Origin: JAJKIV01 sp036274195 | GTDB lineage: Bacteria; Gemmatimonadota; Gemmatimonadetes; Gemmatimonadales; Gemmatimonadaceae | Assembly (NCBI GenBank): GCA_036274195.1 | Contig: DASUGD010000240.1 | Location: 1 to 7,200, forward strand | Direction of reading: 5' to 3' | DNA: 7,200 nucleotides | In this document: positions 1 through 6,130 of the stretch, piece after piece | Layout: every line of letters begins with the position of its first letter | Position numbering within the stretch: position 1 is the first letter of the stretch | Notes under the pieces: model-generated | The model's input: only the letters and a program-made list of their open reading frames with translations | What the model was told of the DNA's origin: nothing | The model's database searches: none | Program-made: the position numbers and the translations under genes

Positions 1-22
1 GCCCTCTACCGGGACGACGGCG

Positions 23-63
23 ATTCCTCGCCTCAGCGCCTGCGGCGCTGCGCTCGGAATGAC
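23..63. repeat. REP-like hairpin, copy 1
   Basis: Nested inverted repeat. The outer arms are ATTCC (23-27) and GGAAT (56-60). Inside them is a perfect 7-bp stem, CAGCGCC (34-40) and GGCGCTG (44-50), with a TGC loop. Read on the minus strand it begins GTCATTCCGAGCG, the same start as the hairpin at 3448-3474, so the two are related elements. It lies about 85 bp past the stop of the minus-strand transhydrogenase gene and could end or protect that transcript. No T-run follows on the minus strand, so a classic intrinsic terminator is not supported. Confidence 0.6.
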
Positions 64-110
64 GCGCCGTTTCGCCGTCGCCCGTCGTCCGTCCCCCGTC
101 CCCGGCTGTC

Positions 111-148
111 GCCAGTCGCCAGTCGCCAGTCGCCAGTCGCCAGTCGCC
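111..148. repeat. GCCAGTC heptamer tandem repeat
   Basis: Five perfect head-to-tail copies of the 7-bp unit GCCAGTC fill 111-145, with a partial sixth unit (GCC) at 146-148. A looser stretch of GTCC/GTCG-rich units precedes it (about 72-110). The array ends exactly where the stop codon of the minus-strand gene begins (149). The 1-148 segment has no ATG or GTG start on the minus strand, so it holds no downstream gene start. Such an array is prone to slippage and may vary in copy number between strains. Confidence 0.9.
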
Positions 149-1255
149 TCAGTTTCGCGGCTGCCCCTGATACACCACGCACATGGGGCCCGTGATCTCG
201 TCATCCAGATCGATCCTCACGGCGCCGTCCTTGATGAGGTGCTGAAGCAGCGTCAGCACGTTGCGGCCGAACATCTGGCTCGCGTGCGTCGGTACCGAGC
301 TCGGAATGTCCACCGCACCGAACACGAGCACCCCATTCGCGTCGACGATCTCGCCCGGTTTCGTGAGGGTGCAGTTGCCCCCCGTTTCCGCCGCGAGGTC
401 GACGATCACCGTGCCTGGCCGCATGTCGGCGACCATCGCCTCGGTGATGAGCTTGGGAGCCGGCCGTCCCGGGATCTGCGCCGTCGTGACGACGAGATCG
501 ACCTGCTTCAGGTGATCGTGCAGCAGCGCAGCGGTTCGCTGTTGCTGCTCCGCCGACTGCTCGCGCGCGTAGCCGCCCTTGTCTTCCGCGTCACTCGAGA
601 TGGCTTCCGCTGCGACAAACGTCGCGCCGAGGCTCTGCACCTGCTCGCGTACGGCCGGTCGCACATCGAACGCGCTGACGATCGCCCCGAGACGTCGCGC
701 GGTCGCGATCGCCTGAAGCCCGGCGACGCCAGCACCCAGAATGAAGGCCTTCGCCGGCGCGATGTTGCCCGCCGCGGTCGTGAGCATCGGCAGGAACTTC
801 GGCATCATCGACGCGCCGATCAGCACTGCCTTATAACCGGCCACGGTGCTCTGCGACGACAGCACGTCCATGGACTGTGCTCTCGTTATGCGCGGCACGC
901 GCTCGAGGCTGAGCGCCGTGACGGATCGCTCGGCCAGAGCGGGCAGGATGTCGGCGGCGTTGGCGGGCTGGAAGAGGCTCACGAGCACGGTGCCTGGCTT
1001 GAGCGCGCGCGCCTCCGCGGCGGACGGCGGTTGAACTTTCGTCACGACGTCGCTGTCTGCGACGGTCTCGGCCAGCGATCGGGCGATCGTGGCGCCGGCA
1101 GCCGCATAGGCACTGTCAGGGAACGAAGCGGCAGTGCCGGCGTCGTGCTCGACGACGACGCGCGCGCCGCTCTTCACGAGTCGACCGACGCTGTCGGGCG
1201 CAAGGGCAACCCGCCGCTCGCGCGGGGCGGTCTCCTTGGGAACTCCAATCTGCAT
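149..1255 (-). CDS. pntA: NAD(P) transhydrogenase subunit alpha (domain I)
   Basis: This is the soluble NAD(H)-binding subunit of proton-translocating transhydrogenase. It delivers hydride from NADH to NADP+ at the inner membrane, driven by the proton gradient, and so supplies NADPH. The 368 residues match the alpha-1 form, which lacks the membrane helices found in long PntA proteins. Visible family signatures are the N-terminal IGVPKE; RAQSMDVLSSQSTVAGYKAV starting at residue 125, the conserved nucleotide-contact loop; the Rossmann motif GAGVAG (174-179) with acidic Asp197 in DVRP, fitting NAD preference; IPGRPAPKLIT (261-271); and SSVPTHAS (319-326). The ATG at 1255 begins directly with the conserved N-terminus, though I see no strong Shine-Dalgarno sequence. 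Partners PntAB and PntB normally follow in the operon. The next 148 bp contain only repeats, so they must lie beyond the edge or elsewhere. Alanine dehydrogenase is a related family, but the motifs favour transhydrogenase. Confidence 0.93.
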   Translation of the reverse strand: MQIGVPKETAPRERRVALAPDSVGRLVKSGARVVVEHDAGTAASFPDSAYAAAGATIARSLAETVADSDVVTKVQPPSAAEARALKPGTVLVSLFQPANAADILPALAERSVTALSLERVPRITRAQSMDVLSSQSTVAGYKAVLIGASMMPKFLPMLTTAAGNIAPAKAFILGAGVAGLQAIATARRLGAIVSAFDVRPAVREQVQSLGATFVAAEAISSDAEDKGGYAREQSAEQQQRTAALLHDHLKQVDLVVTTAQIPGRPAPKLITEAMVADMRPGTVIVDLAAETGGNCTLTKPGEIVDANGVLVFGAVDIPSSVPTHASQMFGRNVLTLLQHLIKDGAVRIDLDDEITGPMCVVYQGQPRN

Positions 1256-1304
1256 TCGGGCTTCGGTTCGGGTGGCGGTGGCGGAGCCAAGGGTAACGAG
1301 AGAG

Positions 1305-1345
1305 TCGGGAATAGGGAATCGGTATCGGGAATCGGGAATCGAACG
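1305..1345. repeat. TCGGGAA heptamer array
   Basis: Degenerate tandem units of 7 bp: TCGGGAA (1305), TAGGGAA (1312), a shortened TCGGTA (1319), TCGGGAA (1325), TCGGGAA (1332) and TCGAACG (1339). The array lies in the 231-bp gap upstream of the minus-strand transhydrogenase gene, so it would be in its leader or promoter region. It differs in sequence from the GCCAGTC array at 111 but has the same period. Confidence 0.8.
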
Positions 1346-1371
1346 GCGGCTAACTGCTCGATGCTCTTGCT

Positions 1372-1464
1372 GGCTGCTGGCTGTTTTGCGGCTCGTTGGG
1401 CTAATAGCAGCAGCCCGCAGCGCGCGGCAGTAGCGCGCAGCACTCGGCTACCAGCCTAGCAGCC
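1372..1464. repeat. Imperfect long inverted repeat in intergenic gap
   Basis: GGCTGCTGGCTG (1372-1383) pairs with CAGCCTAGCAGCC (1452-1464) over 12 bp with one bulged T. Between the arms are smaller stems: GGGCT (1398-1402) with AGCCC (1412-1416), and GCGCGC (1420-1425) with GCGCGC (1433-1438). The left arm overlaps two perfect TGCTGGC heptamers (1368-1381). On the minus strand this structure lies just after the ABC transporter stop and about 115 bp before the transhydrogenase start. It may separate the two transcripts or fold in a leader RNA. No T-tract marks it as an intrinsic terminator. Confidence 0.5.
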
Positions 1465-1468
1465 GCAC

Positions 1469-1495
1469 GCAGCAAGCAGCGAGCAGCTAGCGGTA
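1469..1495. repeat. GCAGCNA heptamer array at gene end
   Basis: Consecutive 7-bp units GCAGCAA (1469), GCAGCGA (1476) and GCAGCTA (1483), then a decayed GCGGTAC (1490). They differ mainly at the sixth base. The array crosses the 3' end of the ABC transporter gene: its stop codon (minus TAG, 1487-1489) is inside the third unit. This suggests the repeat has grown up to, or into, the gene end. Confidence 0.65.
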
Positions 1496-3394
1496 CCCGA
1501 CGGCCTGCATGGCGAATAACTCCGCATACAAGCCACCAGCCCCGACGAGCTCCTCGTGCGTCCCCTGCTCGACTATCTCGCCGCCTTTCAGCACCACGAT
1601 CCGATCCGCCATGCGCACGGTGGAAAAGCGATGCGAGATGAGGACGCCCATCCGCCCCGCCATGAGCTCCGAGAAGCGCTCGAATACCTCATACTCCGCC
1701 CGCGCATCGAGGGCCGCCGTGGGCTCGTCGAGAATCAGCACCTGCGCGTCGCGCATGTAGGCGCGAGCCAGCGCGATCTTCTGCCACTCCCCACCAGACA
1801 GATCGACGCCGTCCTCGAAACGACGACCAAGCATCTGTCGATATCCTGCCGGAAGACGCGGCAGGAGCGACGACGCGAGCGACTGGTCGGCGGCGTGCAC
1901 CAACGGTTCCGGGGCCGCGGCGCCGGCGCCGTTGTCGAGGTAGCCTCGAACGGATTCGATCTCCCCGACGCCGACGTTCTCGTCGAAGCGCATGTCGTAG
2001 CGAACGAAGTCCTGGAAGATCACGCCGATCTCACGGCGAAGCGACGTGAGGTCGTATTCCCGAAGATCGACGCCATCGAGCAGAATGCGCCCCTCGGTGG
2101 GATCGTAGAGGCGGGCGAGGAGCTTCGTGAGCGTCGTCTTGCCGGCGCCGTTCTCGCCGACGAGCGCGATTCGTTCACCGGCGCCGAGCGTGAAGCTCAC
2201 GTGCCGCACCGCCCACCGATCGCTGCCAGGGTACTTGAATCCGACGTTCTCGAACACGAAGCCGGTTCGAATCGGGCGCGGCACCGGGGGCGCGCCCGGC
2301 GGTGAGCTGATCGTCGGCTGCATCTCGAAGAACAGAAACAGGTCGCGGAGATACAGCCCCTGCTCGTAGATGGCGCTCGCGCCAAGCAGGAGGCGCTGGA
2401 TGAGATCCCGCCCGCGAGAGAACGACGCGGCGAGAAACGTCAGCGAGCCGAGCGTGATGCTTCCGGCGATCGCGCGGGCGATGATGACGATGTAGGCCGC
2501 GTAATACCCCAGCGTCCCGATGAACGACAGCGCGGAGCTGACGACCGCCTTCCGTGTTGCCAGCTTCCGGTTCTCCGCGTACCAGCGGTCCGAGAGCACG
2601 CGATAGCGCTCGGTGAGCCAGCCGGCGAGCCCGAAGAGCTGGACTTCCTTCGCGGTATCGTCGCTGGCGCCCACCCAGCGCAGGTAGTCGAGCTGCCGCC
2701 GCTCCGGCGTCCAGCGGAAGAGCAGGGAATACTCCATCGCCGCGAAGCGTGTCTCCCCGAGAAAGCTTGGCACGATCGCGATCACCAGGAGCACCATGAG
2801 CCATGGGCTGAACGCGAGCAGGGCCGCGCTCAAGGTGACGAGGGTCAGTGCGTCCTGCGCCAGCCCGAGCAACTGCGCGATGAGCCCTATGCGCCCTACC
2901 GTCTGGCGTCGTGCGCGCTCGAGGTGGTCGTAGAACTCCGGGTCTTCGAACTGGGCGAGGTCCAGCGTGGCGGCGTGCTGCATGAGACGCACGCTGATGC
3001 GATTGCTGAAGAGGTCACCGAGAAGGCTCTCGACGAGGCTCGATGCGCGAGCGAGCAGCTCACCCACGACGACGATGGCGAGCTCGATGGCAACGAGTCC
3101 TCCGACGGCTCGCCATGTCCCGCCAGTGCGCTGCGCGGACACGACGCCATCGATGATGAGCTTCCCGATCCACAGCGTGACGATCGGAATGAACGCGCGC
3201 AGGAGGCGAAGTGCTGCCATCGCGATGGTGAAGCCGCGGTGCGTGTCCCACACCATGGCGAGAAGCCGCGGGACGTGGCGAAGCGCATCGATGCGCTCGC
3301 GAAAGGACGGCTTCTCGCCCGGCTTGCCTGGCGGGTCCGCCCGGCGGTTACGGCGGCTGCCAGGCGACACGAATACGACGAACGGTGAGCTCAT
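1487..3394 (-). CDS. ABC exporter, fused permease and ATPase
   Basis: Type IV ABC half-transporter (ABC-B/MsbA-like layout) of 635 residues, expected to dimerise in the inner membrane and export a substrate using ATP. The N-terminal half carries hydrophobic helices at about 55-85, 100-120, 180-215, 290-320 and 325-345. The ATPase half (about 375-625) has every key motif: Walker A GENGAGKTT (413-421), Q-loop Gln461 in IFQDF, signature LSGGEWQ (532-538), Walker B VLILDEP (552-558) with catalytic Glu557, D-loop AALD and switch His588 in LISHRF. It therefore looks catalytically intact. The spacer between Q-loop and signature (PAGYRQMLGRRFEDGVDLSGGEWQ region) is typical of a common, poorly characterised exporter subfamily. 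The first 45 residues are charged and probably cytosolic. The ATG at 3394 has an AGGG about 6 bases upstream. The substrate cannot be told; no biosynthetic genes are adjacent. Confidence 0.93.
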   Translation of the reverse strand: MSSPFVVFVSPGSRRNRRADPPGKPGEKPSFRERIDALRHVPRLLAMVWDTHRGFTIAMAALRLLRAFIPIVTLWIGKLIIDGVVSAQRTGGTWRAVGGLVAIELAIVVVGELLARASSLVESLLGDLFSNRISVRLMQHAATLDLAQFEDPEFYDHLERARRQTVGRIGLIAQLLGLAQDALTLVTLSAALLAFSPWLMVLLVIAIVPSFLGETRFAAMEYSLLFRWTPERRQLDYLRWVGASDDTAKEVQLFGLAGWLTERYRVLSDRWYAENRKLATRKAVVSSALSFIGTLGYYAAYIVIIARAIAGSITLGSLTFLAASFSRGRDLIQRLLLGASAIYEQGLYLRDLFLFFEMQPTISSPPGAPPVPRPIRTGFVFENVGFKYPGSDRWAVRHVSFTLGAGERIALVGENGAGKTTLTKLLARLYDPTEGRILLDGVDLREYDLTSLRREIGVIFQDFVRYDMRFDENVGVGEIESVRGYLDNGAGAAAPEPLVHAADQSLASSLLPRLPAGYRQMLGRRFEDGVDLSGGEWQKIALARAYMRDAQVLILDEPTAALDARAEYEVFERFSELMAGRMGVLISHRFSTVRMADRIVVLKGGEIVEQGTHEELVGAGGLYAELFAMQAVGYR

Positions 3395-3447
3395 GCCGAA
3401 CCCTAACGCGCGTGCGCGGTGGGGCCGAATCGGTAAATCGGCGGAGG

Positions 3448-3474
3448 GTCATTCCTCGCTCCGCTCGGAATGAC
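3448..3474. repeat. REP-like hairpin, copy 2
   Basis: Perfect 8-bp inverted repeat GTCATTCC (3448-3455) / GGAATGAC (3467-3474) around an 11-base loop. On the minus strand it starts four bases after the stop codon of the NTF2-like gene, where a terminator or 3'-stabilising stem would be expected. The flanking sequence has no T-run. The stem and adjoining GAGCG match copy 1 at 23-63, which also lies downstream of a minus-strand gene. Confidence 0.75.
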
Positions 3475-3478
3475 AGCG

Positions 3479-4045
3479 CTACTTGGTGAGGTACTTCTCC
3501 GGGAGCGGGTTGTTGGGCCGTTCGGAGTCCCAGAAGACCGTCACGATCCACCATCGCGTGCCGTCGTTCACGAGCTGGATGCTGTTGATGCCGCGGGCGA
3601 ACGGCTTCGCGTCATCCTTGGTGCGGCGCGACTCGTACGTGCTGAACGCATGCGTGATGGTACCGAACGAATCCGCCTTGCGGCTGACCTCGCGCTCGAA
3701 GAACCCGTTCTTCTCGAGCATCGGACCCGCCCGCCCGATGTAGCCGTCGACGTCGAGCACGCGCGGAACGACTTTGCCATCCGGCGCGGGTGAGCTGGGG
3801 ATGAGTCGCGCTCCGGGGATGAAGAGCGAGCGCATGCGGTCCCAGTTGCGCTGTTGTCCGGCGGGGCCGGAGATCACGTCGTAGAGCGCCGCAATGATCG
3901 CGTCGAGCGAGGCGACGTCGGCCGGGTTCGCCGCAGGCTGGGTCGCGGGGGTGGATGTGGCCGCCTGTGCGACGAGGCGCGTCGTAGGAACCGCCACGAG
4001 CGGTATGGCCAGGGCGGTGAGAGCGTATCGCGCGAGCCGGTGCAT
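3479..4045 (-). CDS. Secreted NTF2/SnoaL-like protein
   Basis: 188-residue protein with an N-terminal signal peptide: MHRLARY, a hydrophobic core (about 8-20), then TTRLVAQA with likely cleavage after Ala28. A Thr/Pro/Ala-rich linker (29-42) leads to a domain at about 43-185. The pattern resembles exported nuclear transport factor 2-like proteins: a helical start (LDAIIAALYDVISG), a W-D-R-M-R-S-L-F segment, VDGYI (99-103), a basic middle, then GINSIQLVNDGTRWWIVTVF (152-171) as closing beta strands. Such domains are small cones that bind ligands or act as simple enzymes; I see no residues that set a reaction, so function is unknown. The reading frame stays open upstream to 4438, but that part overlaps the dehydrogenase on the other strand and is arginine-rich noise. 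The signal peptide fixes the ATG at 4045. It is divergent from the dehydrogenase gene. Confidence 0.82.
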   Translation of the reverse strand: MHRLARYALTALAIPLVAVPTTRLVAQAATSTPATQPAANPADVASLDAIIAALYDVISGPAGQQRNWDRMRSLFIPGARLIPSSPAPDGKVVPRVLDVDGYIGRAGPMLEKNGFFEREVSRKADSFGTITHAFSTYESRRTKDDAKPFARGINSIQLVNDGTRWWIVTVFWDSERPNNPLPEKYLTK

Positions 4046-4184
4046 GATGAGCGAGGCGTTGAAGTGAACGAACGAGGATCCCGACCCGCAAAGATGCGCG
4101 CGGGCCAGGCGATGGCTACCCCGGCCTCGCGGCCTTGCGCCCACCCGGTCTGCTCGGCTGCTTACGGGTTCCCCAACCGTGAAC
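4046..4184. promoter_or_regulatory. Divergent intergenic region, probable promoters
   Basis: This 139-bp gap separates two genes transcribed away from each other, so promoters for both should lie here. I see no convincing -35/-10 pair. A small stem, GGCC (4123-4126) TCGC GGCC (4131-4134), is present. Neither gene has an obvious Shine-Dalgarno sequence. The call rests on gene layout only. Confidence 0.35.
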
Positions 4185-5291
4185 ATGCCGACATCCTCGT
4201 CCGTTCTCGCTGCGACCATCCCGGCGCCTAACGAGCCGATTCGCCTGGCCGAGCTCGCACGCCCATCCCTCGAGCCCGGCGCGGCGCTGCTCCACGTCCT
4301 GTTCTCCGAGGTGTGCGGCACCGACGTGCATCTCCACCACGGCAAGCTGGCCGGCGTGCCGTACCCGCTCATTCCCGGCCACGTGTCCGTCGGGGTCATT
4401 GCCGAGCTCCGCGGGCCGCTGGCCGACGTCGAAGGCACGCCGTTTCAGGAGGGCGACGTCGTCACCTTTCTCGACGTGCACGAGACCTGTGGCCGGTGCT
4501 ATCACTGTCTCGTGACGAAGCAGACCACGCGGTGCCCGCACCGGAAGGTCTACGGCATCACGTACGGCGTGAAGGACGGGCTGCTTGGCGGCTGGTCGCA
4601 GGCGCTGTACGCGCGGCCGGGTGTGAAGCTCATTCATCTCCCGAAGAAGCTCGACCCGGAAACGTTCATCGGGGGCGGGTGCGGCCTCGTGACGTCGCTC
4701 CACGCCGTGGATCTCGCGGGCATCCGGCTCGGGGAATCCGTCGCGGTGTTGGGCGCCGGGCCGGTTGGCCAATCCGCGATCGCGCTGTCCGCCCTGTCGG
4801 GCGCCGGTGACGTCATTGCGGTCGGGGATCCGGCGAGTCGTCTCGAGTTCGCGAGGCGGATGGGCGCCACGGCGACGTTCGGTCTCGACACCCCGCCGGC
4901 CGAGCGGACCGACGCGATCCGGCGCCTAACGCGCGGTCATGGGGTGGACGTGGTCATCGAGGCCTCGGGGAGCCCGGCGGCCGTGAGCCAGGCGCTGGAC
5001 CTGGTGCGCGACGGCGGACGCGTGGTGATCTGCGGCCACTACACCGACAACGGGCCGGTCGAGATTCATCCCCACTGGCAGGTGAACCGCAAGCACGTCG
5101 AGATCCGTGGCTGCTGGGGGTGCGACTATTCCCACTTTCATCGGGCGGTGGGGCTGGCGGCCCGCTTCGGCGATCGCGTGCCGTGGCGCGACATGATCGG
5201 CGGGCGATACACGCTCTCGGAAGCGGGCCGGGCGTTGGCCGCTGTCGAACAGCGCGCGGTGACGAAAGCCGTGATCGTGCCTAACGCCTAG
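4185..5291 (+). CDS. Zinc-dependent alcohol dehydrogenase (MDR family)
   Basis: Medium-chain dehydrogenase/reductase of 368 residues, expected to oxidise an alcohol or polyol with NAD(P)+ in the cytosol. From the ATG, the likely catalytic zinc ligands are Cys44 (EVCGTD), His66 (PGHVSVG) and Cys166 (GGGCGL). The structural zinc lobe is Cys102, Cys105, Cys108 and Cys117, with eight rather than the usual seven residues before the last cysteine. The Rossmann motif GAGPVG is at 190-195. After the second strand the sequence reads AVGDP, so NAD versus NADP preference is unclear. Most relatives have GHE at the catalytic histidine; here it is GHV. The protein otherwise looks complete. An in-frame GTG at 4179 would add two residues and is equally possible, since neither start has a clear Shine-Dalgarno sequence. 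The substrate cannot be assigned; threonine or sorbitol dehydrogenase-like relatives share these motifs. Confidence 0.9.
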   Translation: MPTSSSVLAATIPAPNEPIRLAELARPSLEPGAALLHVLFSEVCGTDVHLHHGKLAGVPYPLIPGHVSVGVIAELRGPLADVEGTPFQEGDVVTFLDVHETCGRCYHCLVTKQTTRCPHRKVYGITYGVKDGLLGGWSQALYARPGVKLIHLPKKLDPETFIGGGCGLVTSLHAVDLAGIRLGESVAVLGAGPVGQSAIALSALSGAGDVIAVGDPASRLEFARRMGATATFGLDTPPAERTDAIRRLTRGHGVDVVIEASGSPAAVSQALDLVRDGGRVVICGHYTDNGPVEIHPHWQVNRKHVEIRGCWGCDYSHFHRAVGLAARFGDRVPWRDMIGGRYTLSEAGRALAAVEQRAVTKAVIVPNA

Positions 5292-5332
5292 CGCGGTGTG
5301 CGGCGGCCCGTGGCCCCGTTGGGCGGCGCGCT
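5290..5332 (+). terminator. Possible terminator stem after dehydrogenase
   Basis: AGCGCG (5290-5295, starting inside the TAG stop) pairs with CGCGCT (5327-5332). An inner GCCC (5306-5309) can pair with GGGC (5321-5324). The interior is asymmetric and no T-run follows, so this is only a candidate. Confidence 0.25.
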
Positions 5333-5390
5333 ACGGTCGACGTCGCCTGGTCGCGGGGCCGAAGGTCCAATGGCGTCGCGGCTCGGTTTG

Positions 5391-5416
5391 GGTCGATTGT
5401 GACGACCTGAGCGGAG
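5391..5416 (+). promoter_or_regulatory. Inverted repeat and Shine-Dalgarno before small ORF
   Basis: GGTCG (5391-5395) and CGACC (5403-5407) form a 5-bp inverted repeat around a 7-base centre, which could be an operator half-site pair or a weak stem. Directly after it, GGAG (5413-5416) lies seven bases before the ATG at 5424, a well-placed ribosome binding site. No promoter boxes are convincing in the 132-bp gap. Confidence 0.4.
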
Positions 5417-5423
5417 CCTAACC

Positions 5424-5597
5424 ATGGCTGAGCAACCGAGCGCGGCCTCGATCGAGCCGAGCGCCGTGCATATCGACTTCCCGTATCACTACAGCGTCGA
5501 CGGCCTCCAGCGTACCGGGAGGGTGAGCTGCGACCTCGACAGCGGTGAGCTGGACAGCAAGGCTTCCACTTCACTCGATTCCCGGATCGTCCGATGA
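5424..5597 (+). CDS. Small ORF, 57 aa, coupled to DUF2780 gene
   Basis: I do not recognise this protein. Reasons to believe it is real: an ATG with GGAG seven bases upstream; about 80% of codons end in G or C, as in the flanking genes; and its TGA overlaps the next start codon as ATGA (5594-5597), the usual sign of translational coupling. The downstream gene has no clear Shine-Dalgarno sequence of its own, so ribosomes ending here may re-initiate on it. The product is acidic and soluble, with no signal peptide or membrane segment. It has a Ser/Ala-rich start (MAEQPSAASIEPS), a more ordered-looking centre (HIDFPYHYSVDGLQRT, 16-31) with a single Cys36, and a Ser/Asp-rich end. It could be a regulatory leader peptide, a small partner protein or the remnant of a longer gene. 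Confidence 0.5.
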   Translation: MAEQPSAASIEPSAVHIDFPYHYSVDGLQRTGRVSCDLDSGELDSKASTSLDSRIVR

Positions 5598-6118
5598 CGT
5601 ACACGTACCGATTTTCTGCCCTGGTGGCCGCTGGCGCGGCGGCCCTGTTCTCCGCTTGCGCCTCGAAGAGCGGCACGGTGACGCAGGAGTCCGCCGGTTC
5701 CGTGGCCACCGGCGCCAGCAGCGCTGCCGGCTCCGCGTCGTCCGCGCTCTCTGGCGCGCTCGGACCCGCTTCGGCGCTGATCGGCAACTTGACCGGCTCG
5801 ATTCCGGGCCTGTCGCAGGCCCAGGCCATCCTCGGCGCCGGCTCCATTTTCGGGCTTGCCAAGGCCAAGATGCCCGGCGACCAGTTCTCGCAGCTCGCGA
5901 GCGCCGTTCCCGGCACGCAGGCCCTCGTGGACGAAGCGACCAAGGCCGGCTTGCCCGCTGCTGAGCAGCTCACGGGGCTGGCGAGCCTAACGCCGCTCCT
6001 GTCCAAGGCCGGGATCAACTCCAGCATGATCAGCCAACTCGTGCCGGCGCTCGGGAAGGCCGTGAGTGCGGGCGGGGGCCAGGGGCTCGCCGATGCCTTC
6101 CTCGCCGCCGTGAAATGA
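5594..6118 (+). CDS. DUF2780 family, predicted lipoprotein
   Basis: 174 residues. Residues 1-22 look like a secretion signal: YRF, then an Ala-rich hydrophobic core ending LFSAC. Cys22 fits a lipoprotein lipid-attachment site, although Phe rather than Leu at -3 makes the lipobox imperfect. A Ser/Ala/Gly-rich spacer (about 33-58) could reach away from the membrane. The C-terminal part (about 70-173) follows the DUF2780 (VcgC/VcgE) pattern: LSQAQAILGAGSIFGLAKAK, then FSQLASAVPGTQALVDEA and a run of short helices with SQLVPALGKAV. The family has no assigned function. The start is translationally linked to the small ORF by the ATGA overlap. The stop is 9 bp from the convergent HtpX-like gene and lies in a shared hairpin. 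Family assignment is from memory of the pattern. Confidence 0.78.
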   Translation: MTYTYRFSALVAAGAAALFSACASKSGTVTQESAGSVATGASSAAGSASSALSGALGPASALIGNLTGSIPGLSQAQAILGAGSIFGLAKAKMPGDQFSQLASAVPGTQALVDEATKAGLPAAEQLTGLASLTPLLSKAGINSSMISQLVPALGKAVSAGGGQGLADAFLAAVK

Positions 6119-6130
6119 GCCGGGGGCTCA
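6116..6130. terminator. Hairpin made from two convergent stop codons
   Basis: TGAGCC (6116-6121), GGG, GGCTCA (6125-6130) is a perfect 6-bp stem with a 3-base loop. The outer three bases on each side are the stop codons of the plus-strand DUF2780 gene and the minus-strand HtpX-like gene. It is symmetric, so it could act on both transcripts. Without a T-run it may be a stabilising 3' stem rather than a true intrinsic terminator. Confidence 0.55.

Noticed and set aside
705..712. GCGATCGC palindrome, like the cyanobacterial HIP1 element.
   Set aside because: A single full copy inside a GC-rich coding region is expected by chance and shows no enrichment in the window.
59..1459. Long open frame on the plus strand (466 codons) across the transhydrogenase gene.
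   Set aside because: Antisense shadow in GC-rich DNA: arginine/histidine-rich, no recognisable domain, and it runs through intergenic repeats.
1556..2305. 249-codon plus-strand frame inside the ABC transporter gene.
   Set aside because: Lies opposite the ATPase domain, whose motifs are all intact on the minus strand; the plus-strand product is charged low-complexity sequence.
4046..4438. N-terminal extension of the NTF2-like frame upstream of 4045.
   Set aside because: It overlaps the dehydrogenase gene antisense and would bury a good signal peptide inside the protein.
5279..5324. GCCTAAC (5279-5285) and GTTGGGC (5318-5324) match the RYYYAAC and GTTRRRY cores of integron attC sites.
   Set aside because: The span is only 46 bp, shorter than known attC sites, with no proper inner L arms. 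The other GCCTAAC copies lack a GTTRRRY partner and several lie inside genes. No integrase is present.
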